The notes beneath the pieces are model-generated. The model had not been told where the DNA came from and ran no database searches. It was given only the letters and a program-made list of their open reading frames with translations. Source: Frigoribacterium sp. VKM Ac-2836 (lineage in GTDB: Bacteria > Actinomycetota > Actinomycetes > Actinomycetales > Microbacteriaceae). From it: a stretch of 64,000 bases of DNA. Below are positions 10,265-20,031 of the stretch, one piece after another; position 1 is the stretch's first letter; every line of letters starts with the position of its first letter. The translations under genes and the position numbers were made by a program. The DNA is taken from positions 94,919 through 158,918 of the forward strand of contig NZ_JABRPK010000005.1 of NCBI RefSeq assembly GCF_013248995.1. The letters run 5' to 3'.

Positions 10265-11571
10265 AGACCACGGACCTGCTGCTGACCGCCGTCTCGAACA
10301 CGTTCCGATCGAAGACCCGCACGATCCTGACCATCCTGGCCATCTTCGTCGGCGCCTTCACGCTCACGCTGACGAGCGGGTTGGGCACGGGCATCAACGC
10401 CTACATCGACGACACGGTCTCGGCCGTCGGTTCGTCCGACACGATGACGGTCACGAAGGCCTCCGACGACGCGCAGGGTCTCGGTCCGGCCGACTCGGGC
10501 CCGACCGAGTACGACCCCGACACCGTCGCCGCCGGCGGGTTCGGCGCGCCCGGGTCGACCGTCGTCGCACTGACCCCGGACGACGTCACGACCCTCGAGG
10601 GCGTGGACGGCGTGCTCGCGGTGCAGCCGACCCGGTCGATCTCGACCGACTACGTCGAGGGCGAGAGCGGCACGCGCTACGTCGTGTCGGCGAGCGAGCT
10701 CGTGCCGGGGCAGCAGCTCACGCTGACCGCCGGCGCGCAGCCGGACGACGACGGCACCGAGCTGCAGGTGGTCGTCCCCACGTCGTACGTCGACCCCCTC
10801 GGTTTCCCCGACGACGCGTCGATCATCGGGCAGCCCGTCACCCTCGCCGTGACCGACGCCACCCGCACACAGCACACGGTCGTCGCGACCGTCGTCGGCG
10901 TCGCCGAAGAGAGCATCGCGTCCCCGGCCGGGGCGGCGGTCACCCCCAACGCCGCACTCGGCACGGCCCTGTTCGACGCACAGAACGTCGGGGTGCCCGC
11001 CGACCAGGTCGACCGCTACGCCCAGGCCACGGTGCGGTTCGCGTCCGACGCGTCCGACGAGCAGGTCACCGATCTCCAAGGGCGTCTGACGGCCGCCGGC
11101 TACACCGGCACCACCGTCGCCGACCAACTGGGCACGTTCACCACGGTGATCGACGGCATCGTGCTGGTGCTCAACGCGTTCGCGATCATCGCCCTGCTGG
11201 CGGCGAGCTTCGGCATCGTCAACACGCTGCTGATGAGCGTGCAGGAGCGCACCCGCGAGATCGGCCTGATGAAGGCGATGGGCATGGGCAGCGGCAAGGT
11301 GTTCGGGCTCTTCAGCCTCGAGGCGGCGTTCATCGGGTTCCTCGGCAGCGCGATCGGCGTGGGTGTCGCGATGATCGCGGGCAGCATCGCCAGCGCGGCC
11401 CTGGCCGGATCGTTGCTGTCGAACCTGCCCGGGCTGACGTTGATCGCGTTCGACCCCGTGTCGATCGTGCTGATCGTCGTCGTGGTGATGGTGATCGCGT
11501 TCCTGGCCGGCACGCTGCCCGCGGCACGCGCCGCCAAGGCCGACCCGGTGGAGTCGCTCCGCTACGAGTGA
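10261..11571 (+). CDS. ABC exporter permease, MacB/FtsX family
   Basis: This is a 436-residue permease. One N-terminal membrane helix (about residues 17-45) is followed by a large extracellular domain of about 250 residues (MacB periplasmic core-like, rich in Asp, Thr and Val). Three C-terminal helices follow, with VQERTREIGLMKAMG and the terminal AARAAKADPVESLRYE motif typical of the family. It overlaps the convergent tetR stop by 10 bases. Confidence 0.92.
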   Translation: MKTTDLLLTAVSNTFRSKTRTILTILAIFVGAFTLTLTSGLGTGINAYIDDTVSAVGSSDTMTVTKASDDAQGLGPADSGPTEYDPDTVAAGGFGAPGSTVVALTPDDVTTLEGVDGVLAVQPTRSISTDYVEGESGTRYVVSASELVPGQQLTLTAGAQPDDDGTELQVVVPTSYVDPLGFPDDASIIGQPVTLAVTDATRTQHTVVATVVGVAEESIASPAGAAVTPNAALGTALFDAQNVGVPADQVDRYAQATVRFASDASDEQVTDLQGRLTAAGYTGTTVADQLGTFTTVIDGIVLVLNAFAIIALLAASFGIVNTLLMSVQERTREIGLMKAMGMGSGKVFGLFSLEAAFIGFLGSAIGVGVAMIAGSIASAALAGSLLSNLPGLTLIAFDPVSIVLIVVVVMVIAFLAGTLPAARAAKADPVESLRYE

Positions 11572-12212
11572 GGCCGAGGAGGCGCGGGTCGGCCCCGGAA
11601 GGACGCCCCGGTCTCGTGCTCGAGCAGCGTCCACATCCACTCGAGCGCGAGGGCGGGCGTCAGCCCGGGGGCCTTCTGGGCCAGCTGGGTCGCGAGGCCG
11701 TCGCTGTAGGCCGCGAGCTTGAGGGCCAGGGCCGACGGGTCCTCCGTGGTGAGGCGTCCCTGCTCGACCCCGCGGCGCAGCGTGCGGGTCAGGCAGGCCT
11801 CCCACACGCGGATGCGTTCGACGTATTCGGCGGCCACGGCGGGCTTGCGCGCGACGGCCGTCCAGTAGTCCGACCAGAGCCGCCAGTGCTCGTCGGTCGC
11901 GTCGGTGTCGGCGAAGAGGGGCTCGACGAGCATCCGCACGCCGACGACCGGGTCGGGTTCGACGTCGACCGCCTCGATGATCGACGAGTAGAACCGAGCG
12001 GTCTCGAGCACGACGACCTCGTTGAGGATCTCGGCGACGCCGTCGAAGTGGTACGTCACGGTGCCGACCGAGACGCCCGCCGCGGCGGCGATGTCGCGCA
12101 GCCGGGTCGCTCCCATGCCCTCACGGACGATCACCTCGCGGGCCGCCTCGACGATCGACGCGCGCCGGACGACCGGCTTCTGCCGCGCGCTCGGACCGCC
12201 CGCGCCACTCAT
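11562..12212 (-). CDS. TetR-family transcriptional regulator
   Basis: This 216-residue protein starts at an ATG overlapping the preceding hydrolase stop. The N-terminal helix-turn-helix reads IVEAAREVIVREG...LRDIAAAAGVSVGTVTYHF, and the C-terminal domain resembles TetR_C_6. It is the last gene of a six-gene operon whose first promoter carries a palindrome, so autoregulation of the peptide-transport operon is the simplest reading. The coding strand ends 10 bases into the convergent exporter gene. Confidence 0.92.
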   Translation of the reverse strand: MSGAGGPSARQKPVVRRASIVEAAREVIVREGMGATRLRDIAAAAGVSVGTVTYHFDGVAEILNEVVVLETARFYSSIIEAVDVEPDPVVGVRMLVEPLFADTDATDEHWRLWSDYWTAVARKPAVAAEYVERIRVWEACLTRTLRRGVEQGRLTTEDPSALALKLAAYSDGLATQLAQKAPGLTPALALEWMWTLLEHETGASFRGRPAPPRPHS

Positions 12213-14434
12213 GCCGATGTCCGGGGCACGAGCTCGTCGAAGGTCCGGTCGGCGACGAGCACCGTCTCGGCCTCGGGCCCGCCGTCGCGAGCCCAGGCGC
12301 GCACGGTGTTCTCGACCCGGAACGCCTCGGCCGACGCGGTCACGCGCGACGTGGTCTCGAGCCAGGCCTTCCAGGTGGGTTTCTCGAGTCCGATCGCCCA
12401 GCGCGACTCGGCGGCGGCCGACAGCGGGTCGCCGTCGACGATGCGGTAGGTCTCCCGGCTGTCCTCGGTGAAGACCAGCCCGTCGGGGTACTCGCGTCCA
12501 CCGCCGTAGCCGGGATCGACGTCGAGCACCCACTCGCCGGTGCCCACGTCGTGTGACACGCTGCGCTGGGGCAGGTCCGACGTCGACGGCAGCGACCTGA
12601 TCGCCAGGGGCTCGGCCCGCTCGGGCGCCTCGAACACGACGCCGTCGTCGACCGGGTGCTCTGCCGACCCGTCGCCGGGCCCGCGGGTCCACACCGGCAG
12701 CGTCACGCTGCTGCGCGCCGGATCGACCGCGAGGCTCGCCTCGACCGGGTGCGGCCAGACCCACGGCCAGTAGGCGCTCGACAGAGCGATCCGGAGGCGG
12801 TGGCCGGCCGGGAACGAGTGCCCGGTCGAGACCAGGGCGACGCGCACGACCTGCTCGACCCGCGCCTCCATCGGGTCGTCGGCGCGGTCGCGCCCGTTCC
12901 GCTTGTTGAGGTTGAGCACTCCACGGGTGACGAGCGTCGACGAACCGTCGGGGGCCACGTCGCAGAGCCGCACGATCACGGTGCCGTCGGGCAGGTCGCT
13001 CGTCACGGCGAGGTCGGCCACGACGCTGCCCAGAAGGTCGAGCGTGGAGTCGACCGGCAGGTCGAAGCAGACCGAACGGCCGTCCTCGGCGCGCTGGTCG
13101 GGCGGCAGGTCGGTGGCGTTGCCGAAGGGGAAGAACCGCCCGGCGTCGAGCCCGGTGCTCTGCGGCGAGCGCACGACGACGGGGCCGTCCGCCCCGCCGC
13201 GCAGCGAGTCCAGGGGCACGACGCGCGACTCGGTCTCGCGGGCCGGCCAGCTCTCTGCCGCCACCCAGCGCCCGGTCCGCTCGGCGTAGTACGTCGCCGG
13301 GGGCTCGGAGTCGTTGATCCAGGCGCGCAGCGCCGGCTCGGCGTCGGCGCCGTTCGGGCAGTCGAGCAGCCAGCGGTCCCACCAGCGCAGGGTCTCCTGC
13401 AAGAAGCCGATGCACGGACCGGGGGCGAGTCCGCGGTCGGGGTACTGGTGCGACCACGGCCCGACGATGCCCTTGACCGGTGCGTCGACGTTCTCGACCA
13501 ACCGCAGCACGGCGTCGCGGTACGGGTCGGCCCAGCCGCCCACGGCGAGCACGGCGGCCGTGATCGACGAGTAGTCCTCGCAGACGCTGCCGTGCCGCCA
13601 GTAGTCGTCGCGTTCCTGGTGCGAGAGCCAGGTCGTGGTCATGGGGCGGTTGTGCTCGAGGCGCTCGCGCCAGCGGGCCACCCAGTCGGCGCCGACCACC
13701 TCGGGTCGTGGCGGCCGCGAGTTGAAGGCGAACATCGTGCCGCCCCACGACGCCATGTCGATGCCGAGCACGGCGCCGCCCATGTAGTGGACGTCGTTGT
13801 CGTAGCGATCGTCGGTCGAGCAGACGGTGACGATGGCCTTGAGCGCTGCCGGGGCGCGCCCGGCCAGCTGCAGGGCGTTGAACCCTCCCCACGAGATGCC
13901 GAACGCCCCGACGGCGCCGGTCGACCAGGGCTGCTCCGCGAGCCACTCGATCAGGGCGATGCCGTCGTCGAGCTCCTGGACCGAGTATTCGTCGTCGAAC
14001 AGGCCGTCGCTCGACCCGGTGCCGCGGATGTCGACCCGGACCGACGCGTACCCGTGCGCGGCGTACCAGGGGTGCCGCTCGCTGTCGCGCGGTGCCGTCC
14101 AGTCGTCGAGCCGGTAGGGCAGGTACTCGAGCAGCACCGGGACCGGTTCGTCGACGACGGGCGCCCAGACGCGGGCGTGCAGCCGCGTGCCGTCGGGCAG
14201 CGGCACCCACTCGTCGCGCACCCGGACCTCGAACGGCCCGCTGCCACGCGGTCGGTCGGACACCGGCCGGAGGCCGTCCGCGAGGTCGGGCCGCGGGGCG
14301 CCCAGGGTGCGGCCTCCCCCGGCCCACGCGGGGTCCTGCAGGAGGCGCGGGTCACCGAGGAGGCGCGGGTCGCGTGCGCCGTCCCCTCGCTCGTCGCCTC
14401 GGGGGCCCGGGTCGGGTCGGCTCGTCGTGCTCAT
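12209..14434 (-). CDS. CocE/NonD-family hydrolase (X-Pro dipeptidyl-peptidase-like)
   Basis: This is a 741-residue serine hydrolase. The alpha/beta-hydrolase core has the nucleophile elbow GISWGG near residue 175 and an oxyanion-side motif GTGSSDG. The C-terminal half matches the jelly-roll X-Pro dipeptidyl-peptidase C domain (a VSTGHSFPAGHRLRIALSSA-like strand region). It starts at an ATG overlapping the ATPase stop. The first 60 residues are disordered and contain two adjacent copies of the window-wide repeat AGGAGGCGCGG. In a peptide-ABC operon it may hydrolyse the imported peptide, ester or beta-lactam-like compound; which of these is not determined. Confidence 0.88.
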   Translation of the reverse strand: MSTTSRPDPGPRGDERGDGARDPRLLGDPRLLQDPAWAGGGRTLGAPRPDLADGLRPVSDRPRGSGPFEVRVRDEWVPLPDGTRLHARVWAPVVDEPVPVLLEYLPYRLDDWTAPRDSERHPWYAAHGYASVRVDIRGTGSSDGLFDDEYSVQELDDGIALIEWLAEQPWSTGAVGAFGISWGGFNALQLAGRAPAALKAIVTVCSTDDRYDNDVHYMGGAVLGIDMASWGGTMFAFNSRPPRPEVVGADWVARWRERLEHNRPMTTTWLSHQERDDYWRHGSVCEDYSSITAAVLAVGGWADPYRDAVLRLVENVDAPVKGIVGPWSHQYPDRGLAPGPCIGFLQETLRWWDRWLLDCPNGADAEPALRAWINDSEPPATYYAERTGRWVAAESWPARETESRVVPLDSLRGGADGPVVVRSPQSTGLDAGRFFPFGNATDLPPDQRAEDGRSVCFDLPVDSTLDLLGSVVADLAVTSDLPDGTVIVRLCDVAPDGSSTLVTRGVLNLNKRNGRDRADDPMEARVEQVVRVALVSTGHSFPAGHRLRIALSSAYWPWVWPHPVEASLAVDPARSSVTLPVWTRGPGDGSAEHPVDDGVVFEAPERAEPLAIRSLPSTSDLPQRSVSHDVGTGEWVLDVDPGYGGGREYPDGLVFTEDSRETYRIVDGDPLSAAAESRWAIGLEKPTWKAWLETTSRVTASAEAFRVENTVRAWARDGGPEAETVLVADRTFDELVPRTSA
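14340..14368. repeat. Two adjacent copies of the window-wide 11-mer AGGAGGCGCGG
   Basis: Copies lie at 14340-14350 and 14358-14368, 18 bases apart. Further exact copies (either strand) that I read: 6110, 11577, 16248, 18232, 20226, 24940, 30211, 30663, 34589, 34842, 35602, 36659, 37536, 39126, 41570, 48036, 49591, 50788, 52414 and 63888. Near-copies occur near 9361, 20091, 38951, 48198, 55010, 56320, 58208, 60682 and 62156. Copies occur in intergenic DNA and in coding linkers, where one orientation reads Arg-Ala-Ser-Ser and the other Glu-Glu-Ala-Arg. Confidence 0.8.
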
Positions 14435-16281
14435 CTCGCCTCCCAGCGCGCCACGTGGTGTCCGTCACCGTGGTCGTCCCAGCCGCCGGCGTCCCGCCAG
14501 CGCGGTCGTGCGTCCCCGACCTCGGGCAGCTCGGTCGTGCCCGGGTCGAGCGTGGCGTCGAGCAGGGTGCGCGTGTACGGGTGGTTCGGCCCCCGGAAGA
14601 CGCTCTCGGTCGGGCCGACCTCGACGATCCGGCCGCCGGTCATGACGGCGACCCGGTCCGCCACGCCGCGGACGACGGCGAGGTCGTGGCTGATGAAGAG
14701 GCAGCTGAGGCCCTTCTCGTCGCGGAGCCCGGCGAGCAGGTCGAGGACTCCGGCCTGCACGCGGACGTCGAGTGCCGTCGTGATCTCGTCGGCGATGATC
14801 AGCTCGGGGCCGGCGGCGAGCGCCCGGGCGATGCCCACGCGCTGACGTTGGCCGCCCGAGAGCTGGGCGGGCAGGCGCGAGGCGAACTCGGGCGGCAGGC
14901 CGACCTCGACGAGCAGCTCGGCGACACGCTCGGCGCTCGACTCGCCCGTGAAGAGCTTCAGCGGTCGGGCGATCGCCGCGCCCACGGTGCGCCGGGGGTT
15001 GAGCGAGGTGTCGGCGTTCTGGAAGACCAGCTGGATCGACCGGCGCAGTGTCGCCGTGCGACCGGCGACCGGGCGGGTGAGGTCGCTCTCGACTCCGTCC
15101 GCACCGTGGAAGGCGAACCGGCCCGACTCGGCGGGGATCAGCCCCGCGAGGGCCGTGGCGAGGGTCGACTTGCCGCTGCCGGACTCCCCCACGACGGCAA
15201 GGGTCTCCTGGCGGCCGATGGTGAACGAGACACCGTCGACCGCGGCGGGCAGGCCGCGCCCGTACCGGACGACGAGGTCGCTCGCCGTGACGACCGGGCC
15301 CGTGACGCTGCCGGACGTGCCCGTGTGGGCGGCGCCCGTGTGGGCGGCACCGGTGTCGCGCCACGAGCTGGACGTCGCACCACCCATGTCGGCGGTGTCA
15401 TGCTCAGAGCGTGGTGCGACGCTGGCCGCATCGCTCGCGGCGGCGGCGGCGTGCACACGCGGGATGCTCGCGAGCAGCTCGCGCGTGTACTCGTGCTGCG
15501 GCGACGTGAACAGCTCTGCGGTCGGCGCGTGCTCGACGATCCGGCCCTCGTGCATGACGGCGATCTCGTCGGCCATGGTCGACACGACGCCGAGGTCGTG
15601 GCTGACCAGCACGATGGCCATGCCGAGTTCGACCGCGAGGTCGCGGATCAGCTCGAGCACGGCCGACTGCGTCACGACGTCGAGGGCGGTCGTGGGTTCG
15701 TCGAGAACGAGCAGCTTCGGCCGGGCCGCGATGGCCATGGCGATCGCGACACGCTGCTGCTGCCCACCCGAGAGCTGGTGCGGGTAGCGCCGCACGATCG
15801 TCTCGGGGTCGGGTAGGCGCACGTGCCGGACGAGTTCGAGCACGCGGTCGTCGCCACCGGGCAGGCCGTGGCTCTCGAGCGCCTCGCGCAGCTGGCGTCC
15901 GACGCGCATCGACGGGGTGAGCGCCTGGCCGGCGTTCTGGGCGACGAGGGCGGCCGTGCCACCGCGCAGGGCCCGGCGTGCGGGCTCGTCGAGGGCGAAC
16001 ACGTCGTCCCCGGCGACACGGACGCTGCCCGACACCACCCGCGACCCCCGCCGCAGGTGGGCGAGCAGGGTCCTGGCGACGGTCGACTTGCCGCTGCCGC
16101 TCTCACCGACGAGGCCGAGCGCGCGGCCGGCGCCGACCTCGAAGCTGACACCCCGGACGACCGGTACCTCGCGGCGGCCGGCCGCGTACGAGATGGACAG
16201 GTCGTCGACGCGGACGACGGGGTCGGGGGCGACGTCGACGAGGCGACCCGCGCCTCCTGCGGTGGTGGTGGGCTCGTTCAC
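14431..16281 (-). CDS. Fused double ATPase of peptide ABC importer (DppD-DppF-like)
   Basis: This 616-residue protein carries two complete ATPase domains, both with Walker A GESGSGKST, signatures LSGGQQQRVAIAMAI and LSGGQRQRVGIARAL, and Walker B motifs LLVLDEPTTALD and LIIADEITTALD. Each domain ends with the oligopeptide-ABC extension. The linker (about residues 270-320) is Ser/Ala-rich with tandem Gly-Ala-Ala-His-Thr units. The GTG start overlaps the permease stop (GTGA). It energises uptake through the two DppB/DppC-type permeases. Confidence 0.93.
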   Translation of the reverse strand: MNEPTTTAGGAGRLVDVAPDPVVRVDDLSISYAAGRREVPVVRGVSFEVGAGRALGLVGESGSGKSTVARTLLAHLRRGSRVVSGSVRVAGDDVFALDEPARRALRGGTAALVAQNAGQALTPSMRVGRQLREALESHGLPGGDDRVLELVRHVRLPDPETIVRRYPHQLSGGQQQRVAIAMAIAARPKLLVLDEPTTALDVVTQSAVLELIRDLAVELGMAIVLVSHDLGVVSTMADEIAVMHEGRIVEHAPTAELFTSPQHEYTRELLASIPRVHAAAAASDAASVAPRSEHDTADMGGATSSSWRDTGAAHTGAAHTGTSGSVTGPVVTASDLVVRYGRGLPAAVDGVSFTIGRQETLAVVGESGSGKSTLATALAGLIPAESGRFAFHGADGVESDLTRPVAGRTATLRRSIQLVFQNADTSLNPRRTVGAAIARPLKLFTGESSAERVAELLVEVGLPPEFASRLPAQLSGGQRQRVGIARALAAGPELIIADEITTALDVRVQAGVLDLLAGLRDEKGLSCLFISHDLAVVRGVADRVAVMTGGRIVEVGPTESVFRGPNHPYTRTLLDATLDPGTTELPEVGDARPRWRDAGGWDDHGDGHHVARWEAR

Positions 16282-17222
16282 GAGACCGCCCCCTTCTGCG
16301 CGCGGTCCACGCCCAGCGATTTGCTGAGCCCGTCCGCGCTGAGGTTGAGCCCGATGACGAGCGTGGCGAGAGCGACGACGGGGGCGAGGGTGCCCCACGG
16401 GACGACGGTCAGGGCGGTGCGGTTCTCCTGCACCATGAGCCCCCAGTCGGGCGTCGGCGGGTTGGCTCCGAACCCGAGGAACGACAGGGTCGAGATGAGC
16501 AGCACGATCCAGGAGGCGCGCATCGCGTACTCGACGAGCACGACGTCGGTGACGTTGGGCACGATCTCGCGGAACACGATGCTCAGCGGCTTCTCGCCAC
16601 GGGCGCGGGCGGCGGTCACGTAGTCCTGCGTGATGACGGTACGGGCGGCGCCGCGGACCACGCGGGTCACGGCGGGCGCGTAGATCACGGTGACGGCGAG
16701 CACGATCACCCAGAGGCCCGAGTCGAACACGGTCACGACGACGAGCAGCGCGAGGATCGACGGCACGCTCAGCAGGGCGTCGACGACGCGCATGACGACC
16801 TCGTCGAACCAGTTGTCGGCGTAGGCGGTGACGCAACCGAGCACGGTGCCGATCCCGACCGCGATCGTCGTCGCGAGGAACGTGACGACGAGGGCGTAGC
16901 GCCCACCGTTGAGGGTGCGCGAGAGGATGTCGCGGCCGTACTGGTCGGTGCCGAGCCAGTGAGCCCAGCTCGTGCCGGTCAGGGCGGCGCCCGAGTCGGT
17001 GGCGACCGGGTCGTGACCGGTGAGCACCGGTGCGAGCAGCGCCAGCAGGACGTGCAGCGCGATCAGGGCGAGCCCGATGCTGAGGGCCGAGGAGGCGCTG
17101 AGGCTGCTGCCGAGACCGGCCCCGACCGATCGCAGCCGTGTCGCCAGACGGGTTGATCCGTCACGTGACGGATCAACGCCAGGACCAGAGGCGGGAGCGG
17201 GAGGAGGCGTGATCGCGCTCAT
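16278..17222 (-). CDS. Peptide ABC transporter permease, DppC type
   Basis: This is a 314-residue permease of the OppBC family. It opens with a roughly 40-residue cytoplasmic N-terminus, then a first helix and HDPVATDSGAALTG...HWLGTDQYGRDILSR, the diagnostic DppC motif, and then five helices with the EAA-type loop (AARARGEKPLSIVFREIVPN). The ATG overlaps the stop of the upstream permease gene. A perfect 26-base palindrome in the N-terminal coding part encodes the disordered VDPSRDGST. Confidence 0.92.
   Translation of the reverse strand: MSAITPPPAPASGPGVDPSRDGSTRLATRLRSVGAGLGSSLSASSALSIGLALIALHVLLALLAPVLTGHDPVATDSGAALTGTSWAHWLGTDQYGRDILSRTLNGGRYALVVTFLATTIAVGIGTVLGCVTAYADNWFDEVVMRVVDALLSVPSILALLVVVTVFDSGLWVIVLAVTVIYAPAVTRVVRGAARTVITQDYVTAARARGEKPLSIVFREIVPNVTDVVLVEYAMRASWIVLLISTLSFLGFGANPPTPDWGLMVQENRTALTVVPWGTLAPVVALATLVIGLNLSADGLSKSLGVDRAQKGAVS
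17152..17177. repeat. Perfect 26-base palindrome inside permease gene
   Basis: The 13-base half GTTGATCCGTCAC is followed directly by its exact reverse complement. It lies in the codons for the cytoplasmic tail of the DppC-type permease. A related palindrome sharing the half-site TGATCCG occurs at 20720-20741. A protein-binding site or small mobile palindrome is possible. Confidence 0.6.
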
Positions 17223-18364
17223 GAGCGGGCCTTCCGTCGGGTGCGCAGCCTCGGGTCGAGGGCGAGCGCGATGAGGTCGGCGGCGAGGTTGCACACCACG
17301 TAGACGAGGGCGCTGACCACCGCGATCGCCTGGATCGTCGGCAGGTCGCGCGTGAAGACCGACTCGAGCATGAGCTTGCCCATGCCCGGGTAGTTGAAGA
17401 CGTTCTCGACGACCACGACGCCGCCGAGCAGCCACGCGACGTTCAGCGCCACGACGTTGAGCGTCGGCAGCAGGGCGCTCGGCACGGCGTGGCGCCAGAC
17501 GACCTGGCGGGTCGACAGGCCCTTGAGCTCTGCCGTCGTGACGAACTCGCTCGCCATGACGTCGATCGTCGACGACCGCGCCGTCCGCACGATGTACGCG
17601 GCCATGGCGAGGGTCAGCACGATGACGGGCAACCAGACGCTCGGCAGCAGTTCGGCGATCGTGGCGTCCTGGCCGCGCAGCACCACTGCCGGGAAGATCG
17701 GCAGGGCGATGGCGAAGAGCAGCACGAGCACGGTGGCGACCATGAACTCGGGCACGCTCATGACGACCAGGCTGATCAACGAGATCGCGTGGTCACTCGG
17801 ACGTCCGCGGCGGACGCCGGCGATGACGCCCAGGGTCAGCGACAGGGTGACGCCGACGATCATGGCGGGCAACGCGATCAGCATGCTGTTGCGGAAGGCG
17901 ATCAGCAGGTCGGGGCCCACGGGCAGGCCGCTGACGAGTGAGACGCCGAAGTCGCCGTGCGCCGCGCCGAGCAGCCACTGGCCGTAGCGCACCCAGACGT
18001 TCTGGTCGAGGCCGAGCGTCTCTCGCAGGGCGGCGACGGCGTCGGGTGTGGCGTCCTGGCCGAGCAGCTGCTGCGCGACGTCGCCGGGCAGCGCCTGCAC
18101 GGCGAAGAAAACGAAGAACGAGGCCAGCAGCACCGTCAGCAGGGCGGTGGCGACGCGCCGGGCGACGACGACCAGGGTCGCGGCGACCGGGCCGGTGCCG
18201 CCCCGGTCCGCGGGTCCCCGGCCACCGGCCGAGGAGGCGCGGGTGGTGTCGTCGGTGGCGAGTTCCTTCTCGAGGGCGCGCGTCGCCGCCCGTCCGCGTG
18301 CTTGGGCGGTGGCGGGGTTCGGCGGCGTGGGCCGGGTGACGGCGGGGTCGTGTTCGGGGCTCAT
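17219..18364 (-). CDS. Peptide ABC transporter permease, DppB type
   Basis: This is a 381-residue permease of the OppBC family. It has a roughly 65-residue disordered N-terminus, longer than usual for DppB, that includes one AGGAGGCGCGG repeat copy. The first helix follows (VARRVATALLTVLLASFFVF), then LPGDVAQQLLGQDATPDAVAALR and the EAA loop ELKGLSTRQVVWRHAVPSALLP. It overlaps both neighbouring genes by ATGA. Confidence 0.92.
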   Translation of the reverse strand: MSPEHDPAVTRPTPPNPATAQARGRAATRALEKELATDDTTRASSAGGRGPADRGGTGPVAATLVVVARRVATALLTVLLASFFVFFAVQALPGDVAQQLLGQDATPDAVAALRETLGLDQNVWVRYGQWLLGAAHGDFGVSLVSGLPVGPDLLIAFRNSMLIALPAMIVGVTLSLTLGVIAGVRRGRPSDHAISLISLVVMSVPEFMVATVLVLLFAIALPIFPAVVLRGQDATIAELLPSVWLPVIVLTLAMAAYIVRTARSSTIDVMASEFVTTAELKGLSTRQVVWRHAVPSALLPTLNVVALNVAWLLGGVVVVENVFNYPGMGKLMLESVFTRDLPTIQAIAVVSALVYVVCNLAADLIALALDPRLRTRRKARS

Positions 18365-20013
18365 GCGCGGAGTCCGATCTGCAGGTAGTCGAACTCGAAG
18401 CCGAACTCGCGGTAGTTGAGGACGTCGCGTGACAGGCCGACGAGGCGGTCGCCGAACATGGGGGTCATGTCGGCGGAGTCCTCGACGACGATGCGCTGGG
18501 CGTCCTGGTAGAGCGTCATGCGGCGGGTGTCGTCCATCTCGGCGCGGGCGTCGTCGAGCAGCCCGTCGAAGGTCGGGTTCGACCAGGCGCTCTCGTTGTA
18601 CGACGAGCCGGTGCGGAAGATCTGGTTGAGCAGCTGGTCGATCGGGCGACCGGTGAACCAGTAGCTGACCATCAGCGGCTTCTGCATCCAGATCTGCGTG
18701 TAGTACGAGTCGGACGAGGCGTTGCGGACGGTCAGGTCGATGCCCGCGTCGCGGACGGCGTCGCGGTAGGCGACCGCCATCGGGGTGAACACCGACTCGT
18801 AGCTCGACGTGTAGATCTCGGTCTTCAGCCCTTCACGGCCGGCCTGTTTGAGCAGCGTGCGGGCCTGGTCGGGGTCGTAGGCGCGCTGGTCGTCGAGCCA
18901 CACGGCCTGCGAGGGGGGAACGGGGTTGTCCCAGCCGGGCGAGCCGGTGCCTTGGAGCGCGGTGGCGACGATCGCCTGCGGGTCGTAGGCGAGCTTCATC
19001 GCCTGACGCACGAGGGGGTCGCTGAACTCGGCACTCGTGGCGAGCATCGGGATCGTGTACCACTGGGCGTCGGGCGCGCGGGCGACGGTGGCGCCGGCCG
19101 AGGCGCTGACGACCTGGGCGGTGGCGAAGTCGAGGTTGGTCTGGCTGATCAGGTCGATCTGGCCGGCGAGCAGGGCGTTGACGCGGGCGGTGGTGTCCTG
19201 GATCGAGTAGAAGTCGATGCCGTCGAGCACCGGGCGGCCGGCGAAGTGGTCCTCGAACGCCTCGACGCTGCCGGTGCCCGCGGGCTCGAAGCTCGACAGG
19301 CGGAACGGCCCGGTGCCGATGCCCGTGCGACCGATGCCGCCACCCTGGCTGGGGTCGGCGCTGCCCTCGGGGACGATGTAGCACTGGTACGCGGTGAGCA
19401 GCGAGGGGAATTCGGCGTTCGGCGTCAGCAGGTCGAAGCGCAGGGTGAGCGGGTCGACGGCGGTCATGCCGCCGGGGCCGATCATCGCGGCGAGCACTTC
19501 GCCCTGGGGTGAGGCGGTGTCGGGGTCGAGGATGTGCTCGATCGAGTAGATGGCGTCGGCGGCGGTGAAGCGGCGGCCGTCGTGGAAGCGCACGCCCTCG
19601 CGCAGGCGGAAGGTCCAGCTCGTGCCGTCGGCGTTCGCGGTCCAGTCGTCGGCGAGGTCGGGCACGGTGACGCCGGCGTCGTCGAGCTTGACGAGCCGGT
19701 TGTAGAGGGCGCCGAGGTACTCGTAGGCCGAGAGCGAGCTGGCCGAGTCGAGGGTCTCGGCGGCGGAGGCGGCCGGGCGCGCGATGCGCAGGCGTCCGCC
19801 GCGGGCGGGGGTGCCGGTGGCGGCGGCCTCGGGGATGGTCGGGGTGCTGCGCGCGGGCGTGCAGCCGGCAAGCGTGAGCAGGCCCAGGCCGGCGAGGCCG
19901 GCGGCACCGGCGAGGACGGTGCGGCGGCTCGGGCCTGCGCCGCGGTCGGCGACTCGGTCGGCGCCTCGCGCCGGGCTGAGCCCGTGTCGGTGGTCGGGGA
20001 CGATCGGTGTCAT
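18361..20013 (-). CDS. Family-5 extracellular substrate-binding lipoprotein (DppA/OppA-like)
   Basis: This 550-residue binding protein has a long basic N-region ending in SRRTVLAG (a Tat-like twin arginine) and lipobox TLAGC with Cys51. It may be exported folded through Tat and then lipidated. SBP_bac_5 hallmarks include LADDWTANADGTSWTFRLREG and FHDGRRFTAADAIYSIEHILD. It is the first gene of the operon, with a palindromic operator just upstream. Likely ligands are peptides, but opines, nickel or other ligands are possible in this family. Confidence 0.92.
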   Translation of the reverse strand: MTPIVPDHRHGLSPARGADRVADRGAGPSRRTVLAGAAGLAGLGLLTLAGCTPARSTPTIPEAAATGTPARGGRLRIARPAASAAETLDSASSLSAYEYLGALYNRLVKLDDAGVTVPDLADDWTANADGTSWTFRLREGVRFHDGRRFTAADAIYSIEHILDPDTASPQGEVLAAMIGPGGMTAVDPLTLRFDLLTPNAEFPSLLTAYQCYIVPEGSADPSQGGGIGRTGIGTGPFRLSSFEPAGTGSVEAFEDHFAGRPVLDGIDFYSIQDTTARVNALLAGQIDLISQTNLDFATAQVVSASAGATVARAPDAQWYTIPMLATSAEFSDPLVRQAMKLAYDPQAIVATALQGTGSPGWDNPVPPSQAVWLDDQRAYDPDQARTLLKQAGREGLKTEIYTSSYESVFTPMAVAYRDAVRDAGIDLTVRNASSDSYYTQIWMQKPLMVSYWFTGRPIDQLLNQIFRTGSSYNESAWSNPTFDGLLDDARAEMDDTRRMTLYQDAQRIVVEDSADMTPMFGDRLVGLSRDVLNYREFGFEFDYLQIGLRA

Positions 20014-20031
20014 GCGGGGATGGCCTTCCGT